From contig NC_063438.1 of assembly GCF_020379485.1 (NCBI RefSeq), positions 8,756,335 to 8,820,334 on the forward strand: 64,000 nt of DNA, in the 5' to 3' direction. Positions 56,435-64,000 of the stretch are shown in pieces. Origin of the DNA: Brassica napus (Eukaryota; Streptophyta; Magnoliopsida; Brassicales; Brassicaceae). The first letter of the stretch is position 1; every line of letters starts with the position of its first letter. Both the position numbers and the translations under genes were made by a program. Under the pieces are notes generated by a model. That model did not search any database and was not told where the DNA came from. It saw only the letters and a program-made list of their open reading frames with translations.

Positions 56435-57440
56435 AGTATTCTATAACTTTGACACCTCATCATCATTTTAAAAGAATTTATATATTGTCCTCAAATTTTC
56501 AATTTCTTCTTCTTTATATCAAACCTATAAACATATAATTAATTTGATTAAATTATATAATATAATAAAAATATTAAAATTTATTTTTAATTTATATCAA
56601 ACCCAAACAAATGAAAAAAAAAATGAATGTAGCGAATTTTTTTCTTCTCTTTAATCACCAAGATTTTAATTTTTAAAAAAACTTTCATACTAAAACATAT
56701 TATTTTGTTACAAGAAAACATAAATTAAAAAGAAAATAAATTACGGAGCTCAACAAATTTGGCTCGAAAATAGACAAACTCACTAACAATATACCTCCAA
56801 ATGGTACGAACCGAAAGTACTCTTGAAACTCTAACTTTATCGTTACTTCAGTGAACATTTTCTGTCATTCTCAACACCATTCTAATCATTGTATTTAAAC
56901 TTTTTCACTAATATTTGTGTATAAAGATCATGATACCTCTCATTGTCCTTATTTTTATTGTCTCAAAAGAGATATTCATCAATATCTAAACAAATGAGGT
57001 TCATCTCTAGCCCATTCAATTTTTCCTTCTTGCTGACACATTCAATCAAACAATACCTATTAGCTATATACATAGTACGCGCACCAAATAGTTAACTACT
57101 GAAGCCTTGCTTAGTACGAGGACCTCTGCTGTTGTACAAAACGTACCCACAACCACCAGCAGAACGCTTTTGGAAACTGCGCATGAGCATTCCTTTAACT
57201 AGCACACAAGAATGTGACCTTTAAGTACTGCTTCGGAAAGAACAGTATGTGGGGACATACATGTTTAACAGGAAGACCGATGACAACTAAATAAATTGAT
57301 AGACGTTGACATAGTAAGCAACTACAACAGTAGATACAGTTAAAAAACTACAATCATAGATGTTCAAATTAAACAATCATATCGCTTGAACATATCTAAT
57401 GACATATGATCATTGTTTGATAACTTAAATGGCAAACACC
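56435..57440. other. AT-rich DNA between the AGO fragment and the Helitron end
   Basis: No gene is seen. It may be Helitron body. TTCTATAACTTTGACACC at ~56439 is a weak candidate for a 5' end, which would make a ~1-kb element starting exactly where AGO similarity breaks off. However, the preceding base is T, not the expected A. Confidence 0.4.
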
Positions 57441-57467
57441 CTATGCGTAGCGCGGGAAAACTACTAG
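57441..57467 (+). mobile_element. Helitron 3' terminus
   Basis: CTATGCGTAGCGCGGGAAAACTACTAG, followed by T, has the GCGTAGCGCGGG hairpin core (left arm partly mutated, wobble pairs remain). The CTAG end lies 8 bases beyond the stem. It is in the same orientation as the MAP65, VTI1 and AGO fragments upstream. The 5' end is unresolved. Confidence 0.7.
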
Positions 57468-57681
57468 TTATTAATATGTTATTTATTTTCTTTTGAAACA
57501 CCATTGATCGAACAAGAAATTATAGTAATGTACTATTAATTAATATGTTACTATATTAACGTATAAACAAGTTGACGCACGTTCTTAACATAAATAGAGT
57601 TTAAATTATACAATCACATTTTATCGTTCCAATCGATTATATATTTTGTACACGTTGGAATACAAATAAACTTAGATTTTA

Positions 57682-58620
57682 TCACCTTTCCACGTCTCGA
57701 TCTCCAAAAATTTTACCCATCTGGACAAAACCTGGATTACTCATCTTCAACGACTCGATGTCTTCTTGTTTTTCACCATCTTCTTCAACTTGATCTTTAG
57801 TGGTTAGACTTGAGTATTCGATATTTTCACCGTAAACTCCATCAAGAATCAAATATAGAGACATAACAAATATTGTGTTTCCAACAAAAAACCAGCTAAA
57901 CTCGATTTTGACCAGCGACTTAGCCCTGTGTAGAGCTAAGTCGCTTGAACATCTAACCACTTCATGCCCTTTTTCTTCATAAAGAAAACACCCCTTGGAG
58001 ATCAAGCTAGGTGTCCAAAGCATGTAGCCCATCACTATAAACCACACTCCTTGGAAAGCTATGCTTGATGATCTCACAAAACTTACCAAGAAACTTTTAG
58101 GCAAGGCAATACCCATTAAAGTGGTAAGGAGAGAAACAAAGATGACAAGCTGGAGGAGCTTATGGTATTGTCCCTCGATGCCCATGTGGTCAGCAGAGTG
58201 ATGATGGAATAAGAAGAGTTGTTGAGCAAAGGTAGAGGCTGCCGCGAGTATGGTCAGTTCCTTAGAGACGGCTTTAGGCCTTGCTTGATCAAGGACTAGT
58301 GCAAAAACAGCGTAGACTAAGAAGGACATAGATATAGAGGAATGTTCAAAGTTGTGGAGGTGGTTTGAGGGTATGGTGCCATCAGAGTCAAAGGGTTGAT
58401 GTTTCTTGGGCCCAATAAAGAGCTCCATGGCTATGGAGGCTGATGAAGAGAGCATGATTAAGTAGAGCTCTAGGTGCCTGAACTTGGAAGTTGGGAACCA
58501 TGGTGATGAATTAAAGGTGTTTGGGTGTAGAGAAAATAGTTTTATGTTGTTGTATAAGTGCCAAAGACCAAGTACAAAGAAGGCAAAACCTGGCGCAACA
58601 TGTCCCACAAGTGTTCCCAT
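57682..58620 (-). CDS. DUF716 (TMEM45-like) multispanning membrane protein
   Basis: DUF716 proteins are predicted plant membrane proteins; relatives have been linked to virus response, but biochemical function is unknown. The single-exon ORF gives 312 residues, the family's usual length. It starts MGTLVGHVAPGFAFFVLGLW, with about seven hydrophobic segments (residues ~8-25, ~50-66, ~97-112, ~122-138, ~158-175, ~185-203, ~240-262). The conserved histidine cluster LFLFHHHSADHMGIEG sits at ~137-152 and HLYNN near the start. The C-terminal tail is charged and acidic (KDQVEEDGEKQEDIES). There is no signal peptide beyond the first helix. It appears intact and corresponds by position to At1g55240/At1g55230 (from memory). 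Confidence 0.9.
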   Translation of the reverse strand: MGTLVGHVAPGFAFFVLGLWHLYNNIKLFSLHPNTFNSSPWFPTSKFRHLELYLIMLSSSASIAMELFIGPKKHQPFDSDGTIPSNHLHNFEHSSISMSFLVYAVFALVLDQARPKAVSKELTILAAASTFAQQLFLFHHHSADHMGIEGQYHKLLQLVIFVSLLTTLMGIALPKSFLVSFVRSSSIAFQGVWFIVMGYMLWTPSLISKGCFLYEEKGHEVVRCSSDLALHRAKSLVKIEFSWFFVGNTIFVMSLYLILDGVYGENIEYSSLTTKDQVEEDGEKQEDIESLKMSNPGFVQMGKIFGDRDVER

Positions 58621-58910
58621 ATGTTATGGATTTATGTCTCAATTTTTAGTTTCGTGTTTAAAGAGGGGTTTAAGGATTTGATGATTACTAACACAAAATT
58701 TGATTAGTGCTCTGATGGGTTTAATAAAGAGTGGATGTTGAATTTGGAAAGGGGTCTAGAGAATTCGTTTTGGAAAAGTTTACAAGTAATTGACTTTGAT
58801 GAAGTAAGGAGTGACGAATATGCTTTGGGATTAAGGTGTTTGGCTTTGAGTCTTTTGACCAAATAATGGATTATTTTGACTTTCTTTTTGGTTTGATTAA
58901 AATCTCACTT
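58621..58910 (-). promoter_or_regulatory. DUF716 upstream region
   Basis: About 290 bp separate the DUF716 start from a MITE. No distinct promoter motif is convincing; the MITE lies within the likely promoter. Confidence 0.35.
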
Positions 58911-58915
58911 CTAAG

Positions 58916-59193
58916 AGCATCAGCATTAGTGAACCCCTTGGAAGGGGTTCACAAAGCATTTTTTTATTATTATTTTTTTTTTGTTTGATTTTTGTTTTTT
59001 TTAAAAAAAAAAAAAAATTTATAACCGGACCAACCGCGGGCCGCCACGTGTCGTGGAGCCCGCGTTACAGTGATGATCCGGGTTCAGTGCAGTGAACTTC
59101 TAAGAGGGAGGTTCATTGCTTTTGTTTATTTTAATATTTTTTTTTTTTCGAAAACTGTGTGAACTCTCCATGGAGTTCACTAATGCAGATGCT
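58916..59193. mobile_element. 278-bp MITE
   Basis: Inverted ends: left AGCATCAGCATTAGTGAACC, right (reverse complement) AGCATCTGCATTAGTGAACT. CTAAG flanks both sides (58911-58915 and 59194-59198). The interior holds poly-T/poly-A and a GC-rich block with CCACGTGTCGTGG. There is no coding capacity. Confidence 0.75.
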
Positions 59194-59198
59194 CTAAG

Positions 59199-60247
59199 TT
59201 CTAACTACTAAAAGCCCATTTAAGTTTAATGAGTCTGGAAAGACTCATCCACAGCAGTTATTGGATTGAACTTTGTGCCGATAACGTAACATACAACTAC
59301 TATTCATATCTGCTTTTTCCATGATCGATAAAACTATACAATAGTAGAAAAATCTAAGTGGACGTGATATTAATTTTTGTGTAGATAGTTAAGTTAAATG
59401 TTGTTGAAATATGGGATCTGGTCAAAGGAACGATCGATCCAAGTTGTGCGGGATCCCCTGTGGGACATTGGGATTGGGACATCACCAAGTGCCTTGGATC
59501 GGCTATCGGGTAATTTGTGAAGTATGGATCGATAGATCGATGTTTGGGATCAATCGAGCATGTGGACCAAGTTTTCTCTAATGTAGTTTTTGAACTAATG
59601 ATGCAAGTAAGTTAACTTGCATTGTACTCGTTTCTTGGCAATCGTGCTAAAATTCCTCAAAAAAAAAAAATCCACAAGATATAGAGAGTGAACAAGGAAA
59701 AGTAAAAAATAAAAGAGTTACAAGAAGAATAAAGACTAGAACAAAGAAAGAAAGAAATAGAGAGAGTAAGAAAGTGAGAAGCTACCACAGACAAGAGAAA
59801 AATAAATAATGTTAGTCTTTGTGTATTTAGAATATTTTTGATGTTGTAGTTTTCTTTTTAGCCTCCTTTGAAATCTCAAGAAAGTGAGAAGTGACGATAA
59901 TTTGTAATCTTTGCTTGTTAGTGGAAGAGAGATCCACCAAAAATGATATGTACATTTGCTAAAATGCAAAAATATGTTTTGAAAAAAATTCAAATCATAT
60001 ATAAGTTGGATTTATAAATCAACTTAAGAGAACTGTGAAAATAATTGTTTGTAATATGTGATTTCTGAAAATGAAATACATCAAAAAGAAAATTTAAATA
60101 TTTTCTGAATTTTTTTTTATTCATTTAAATCTAAAACAATTGTAGATCATTTTTTCTAAACTCTTAAGAGATGTTAAATGTAAATATGCATGTTTTTGAG
60201 TTATCTCAAGAAATGCGGGGGGAAGTTTTGTTTACCATATAAAGTTG
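59199..60247. other. Spacer without a recognisable gene
   Basis: A moderately GC-rich patch at 59410-59560 with GATCGATCGATCC-type repeats may be a transposon scrap. Otherwise the DNA is AT-rich. Confidence 0.45.
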
Positions 60248-60255
60248 TTGGCAAG

Positions 60256-60916
60256 TAAAGATGTCAAACATATTTACCTGTTCCGTACTGCGACGGATTA
60301 GTCGTCGAGTGGCTCAAAGCGGGCATGTTCCGCGCGGGCTGCCGTCTTCAAAATGCCGGTCCAAACCCGTACCGCATAATATATAGACCTTCGCGGACCA
60401 TCCCGCGGGACGCGTCTTTATCAAACCGCCTGTTACAACTTCTTTCATGAATGTTCAAGTAGAAGATTTGTGTAAGAGAGTTGAAGATAGCTCATTAAGA
60501 TTCACTAAAGTCTTAAGAATATCAATGTCACAAAACTCTATTTGTGTTTGCGTTCTTGAGTTAAAAGTCTTCTTTGGTTATTGCATAAGCTTTTGTTAAG
60601 TTTGAATTTGACTGAGTTGTTGTTTTCGTAAAAATTTGGTTCAAGTGTTGTATATCTTCATCAAACCATCTCTCTTTTTAATTATTTGAATCGCTTTCTT
60701 CTCACTTTGTTTCTCGTTTTTTCAGGTAAAATAAGAAAGGAAGAAAAAAATACGGGTTCATATAATCCCGCATGACACGTTTCGGCTCATCCTGTAAAAA
60801 GTTCAGTCCCGCAAAGACCCGTCCCGTGAGGCCCGCAAAAACCTCATTCCGATATCGTTCTGCGACAGTCTTTTACGGGTCCAGCCTGCGGTCCAGATCC
60901 ATGATTACCATATCTA
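60256..60916. mobile_element. Non-autonomous hAT element (661 bp)
   Basis: A perfect 8-bp target duplication TTGGCAAG flanks it (60248-60255 and 60917-60924). The ends TAAAGATGTCAAACA and (reverse complement) TAGATATGGTAATCA are short imperfect inverted repeats. GC-rich subterminal blocks at both ends contain repeated CCCGC(G/A) and GCGGG motifs, as expected for transposase-binding regions of hAT elements. There is no ORF for a transposase. Confidence 0.85.
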
Positions 60917-60924
60917 TTGGCAAG

Positions 60925-62920
60925 AGACCAAATGAACTTAGTGATAGTGTCATGCATTGAGTTTTGTATACAATGATTAATTATATCTTGAAAAAAGATA
61001 ACAAAGATCATTAGACAATTGATCTCGACTAATCTCAAGAGATTATGTTCACTACGACGACAACATAAGATCCATTTATTAAAGTTGTGTCATGAGATCA
61101 AGTTGTTATATCAATTCTTCTTTATCGGTTTATCTTGGTATTGTACTTTTAATTTTTGTTTTTATTATTTTTACAAATATCAGTTGTCTACATTTTAGTA
61201 AAATAAAGTTCCTCGTTAAGTTGACCTATTTTAAGTGTATATAATAATAATAATAAAATAATCATAATATGTTTAACTGGTCCCAGAGTCCAGAGAACAA
61301 CAACTCAACTATTTATCAATAGTGTGAAATGTTTGTGATTTTCCGAAATAACTCACGATATTTTAGTATTATACAACTCATAGGTCAATGCTTCTAAACC
61401 AATCTGTCGCCAAAAAAAAAAAGACAAATTTTCAAAAGTCAACATGAAATTTACACAATTCCAGCTTGTTGAAAGTTTTATTTAGGCCACATCATTTGAT
61501 TAGTCAAGGGTCATATAAATTTAAGGTGTTAATCATATTTTTAAGAAATTGAAAATCATAGCTTATGTTCACCATCAAAATCTCCAGTTGGAAATTAGAT
61601 AAACATACGAATGGTCTGGACCACTTATACAGTGATGATTGTGTTTAATGAGTATTTTTTTCTTACGTCAATCCCACGAAAACAGACATCAAAGAGGAAA
61701 CTATTCCTTCATGCGTTGATAATTTAGCTATATGTTAATCCACAAACGTGGAAAAAAAAACCGATGTAGAGCTTTTTCCCACAAATATATGTATTTTAAT
61801 TGGCTTCGGAAAATTTATTTTAGAATTTGTAAGTTTTTGAAATTTTAATTATTTTAAATCTGACAAGTGTATTTTATTTAATATTAAAAGTATAGATGTT
61901 TCCTTAGGTTTATAATTTTATATATTTAACATATTAAAAGTTTTAAATCTACTAAAAACCTAAATTACGAAATCAAATCAAATACAAAAATAATTAAAAA
62001 ATATATTTTAATTAATATTTTAAAATTTAATAAATAAACTTATTTTAAAGTTACTAATTTAAACATATGTTTGGATTCTTAAATCCATTAAAATCTGATA
62101 ACTTCTATTCATAATTTCAATTTTGTGGAGGGAGTAACGTCTATAAAACGTACGGAATGGAGTATACTAATGGGCTTTCTGATGAAGCCAAGCACGCCCC
62201 TAAGTCAAGAATGTATAACTCCTTTTTCCGATTTTACATGTGTGTGTGTGTGAATTTAGTTAAGAAATTAGACCAATAACTCCTTTTTCCGATTTTATTG
62301 TTGTTTATTTACAAAATGCAAACTGTTGTTGCTGGTTGGTAAACTACGACAAATCCATTAACTTTCCTTTTCCATACAAAATACTTTTAAATACTTTATT
62401 TTTTTTAATATTTGCTTTAAAATTATTTATATTCAATTGCGTATTAAAGGGTTCACAATTTGACGAAAAAGTAGTCTTAAGAAATAGGAATGGCACTAAA
62501 AGATTGTTATCTACTAATAATAGCAATCCCAATTAATTTCAAAGGTTGTGAATTCATTTCAGTTGAAAGGTTATATGTTTTCAACAATTAAAAGTTATGT
62601 CTTTTTATTTAAAATAACTGTTTGTATTGAAAAGTTGTGACTTTTCATATATGTATTATTTTAGTAAGAACAATTTTTATATTGAAAAGATGTAACTTTT
62701 GAGACAATTTTTTGAAAATCTATAAATAATTTGTCTATTATTTCTGAATGGTTGTATATGTGCGTGTTATACAACAATTTGGCTTGAAGTCTCATTCTTT
62801 TTAAACGCTTTCTTTTATTAAAACTGATTTAGACACATGAAACCATGACATAACAAAATAATATTTAGGGTTTAGAAACTTGCTGCCCAAGACACACATG
62901 AGGAACACTTAACCTTTACG
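60925..62920. other. AT-rich intergenic DNA
   Basis: I see no gene. The stretch includes repeated (C)AACTCCTTTTTCCGATTTTA near 62216 and 62278 and a TG run near 62240. Confidence 0.5.
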
Positions 62921-62929
62921 ACATGGACC

Positions 62930-63365
62930 TGGAATGGTGTATCTCTCGTACTACAGCGGTATGAGCGACAACTCTGATGGTTTACGGCTAGTGGTGGTGA
63001 AGATCATCAGTCCCGCTGGTGTCAAGGTACGGTGTCTCCGGCTCGTATGTCTCCTTTCCCTCTCGGCTCACGTTCTCCACATACAAACCATATACGAAGC
63101 CATGCACAGAATGAGGCATGTGATGGCAGGGGCTGATACTCCCGTGGTGATGACTCGTCGTGGTTAGTGATAAACGGCGGCGGATCCACACTTTCCCACG
63201 AGACACCAAGACAAAGTGGAGCAATACGGGTTGGAGGAGGAGAGAAACGATGGAAAGAGGGAGATGCATGTGGAGGTAGACCAGGTGGTGCTATGGAGGT
63301 GATGGCTCCTCACTCACACGCTTTCAACATTGGCGGCTTGCCACATGGAAGAAGTTCTCTCCATT
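62930..63365. other. Coding-like but unidentified GC-richer patch
   Basis: The base composition jumps from the AT-rich surroundings and several open frames overlap on both strands: plus 62934-63167 and 63167-63418, minus 62988-63269. None matches a family I know. GTGGTGATGACTC and CATGTGG motifs recur. It may be a decayed exon of a low-complexity protein or captured DNA. Confidence 0.3.
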
Positions 63366-64000
63366 ATATAATTAGGTTTATGTGTGTACAAACACACGAC
63401 TTGAAAAAAAAACGATAAGGCTTTGTTTGATACTAAATTAAAACAAACAAGAAAAGAGCAATTCTCGGTTTGGTTTATAGAAAAATATTAATGAAAAGAA
63501 ATTAAATCAAATTTATGAAGTGAAGAAATGCAGTTTTCTTAATTCTAAAAAGCACCCATTCAGATCATGAGTTAGCAGTCGTATCTATTCCGCAAACAAA
63601 TGCAACGTTTCATTTAATTGACATCTTCATCAATTATATATGTAACTGACTTCCAAATATTTTTAAACTCATCTTTGGAACTTCTAGAAAATTAACTAAT
63701 TTTTCAGTAACTTTCATTTCAGCAAATGATTACTTTAGTTTTAAATTTTGTGAAAGAGTTTATGAATATCACCACCACCAACAGTTTTCTTTTGCTTTTT
63801 TATGTCTTTCAATTTCTCAATATTTCCATCATACAATTACTTAATTTTTTCAAGAATCAGATGTACCAAGTAGAAATAACTTATTTAGTTGCATTTCTAT
63901 CATTTCCAATATTTTTTTTATTTGATAGGACGAAGTCGCGAGGCGATTATTTGACAGAGAATAAGAACTAAATTATCAAATTTTTAGATTTATGTATTAC
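63366..64000. other. AT-rich DNA to the window end
   Basis: No gene is recognised. An open frame at 63726-63971 is AT-driven, with phenylalanine/leucine-rich translation and no family resemblance. Confidence 0.45.

Overview
The window is plant nuclear DNA, almost certainly from a Brassicaceae species and most likely Brassica or a close relative. The evidence is: split genes with GT-AG introns, AT-rich intergenic DNA full of Helitrons, MITEs, Copia and LINE remnants, and gene products that read like close relatives of Arabidopsis thaliana proteins. The conserved genes also follow one chromosomal neighbourhood, recalled from memory as the At1g55240-At1g55325 interval of A. thaliana. They are MED13/GCT (6643-15447, -), an SCL33-type SR splicing factor (23240-25452, -), TAF7 (27937-29442, +), an F-box/kelch protein of the SAGL1 type (42077-43523, +), a DUF538 protein (44316-44786, -), a probable HUB2 remnant (~50.8 kb) and a DUF716 membrane protein (57682-58620, -). 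Three of these act in transcription or RNA processing: Mediator kinase module, TFIID and splicing. No operon-like logic is implied.

The rest is accessory DNA. 1-6.6 kb: a (CT)24 tract, a shrunken and broken RPA70-like gene, and two Helitron termini. 15.5-18.9 kb: AT-rich DNA with a short Helitron that has both ends. 18.9-22.6 kb: a respiratory burst oxidase (RBOHG-like) copy sitting between MED13 and SCL33. It has lost its whole transmembrane/haem core, yet the exons on either side of the gap are in frame. 26-36 kb: a MITE, a MULE with a perfect 9-bp target duplication and a ~4-kb foldback element built from GACGACTT/AAGTCGTC palindromes. 36.7-41.7 kb: a SINE and a young, apparently complete Copia retrotransposon with an uninterrupted 1413-codon ORF. 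44.8-50.7 kb: a Harbinger-like element carrying a 27-bp minisatellite, a LINE ORF1 relic and a hAT MITE. 51.4-57.5 kb: a decayed Copia, then exon fragments of three unrelated genes (MAP65-, VTI1- and ARGONAUTE2/3-like), all in one orientation and ending at a Helitron-type 3' terminus. That arrangement looks like transposon gene capture. 58.6-64 kb: two more MITE-class elements and one unidentified coding-like patch.

No wholly new biochemical system is visible. The most unusual items are the membrane-less RBOH, the multi-gene capture cluster, the foldback element and the minisatellite-carrying transposon. Exon boundaries are hand-read from splice sites and may be off by a base or two. Identities rest on remembered family sequences, not on a search.
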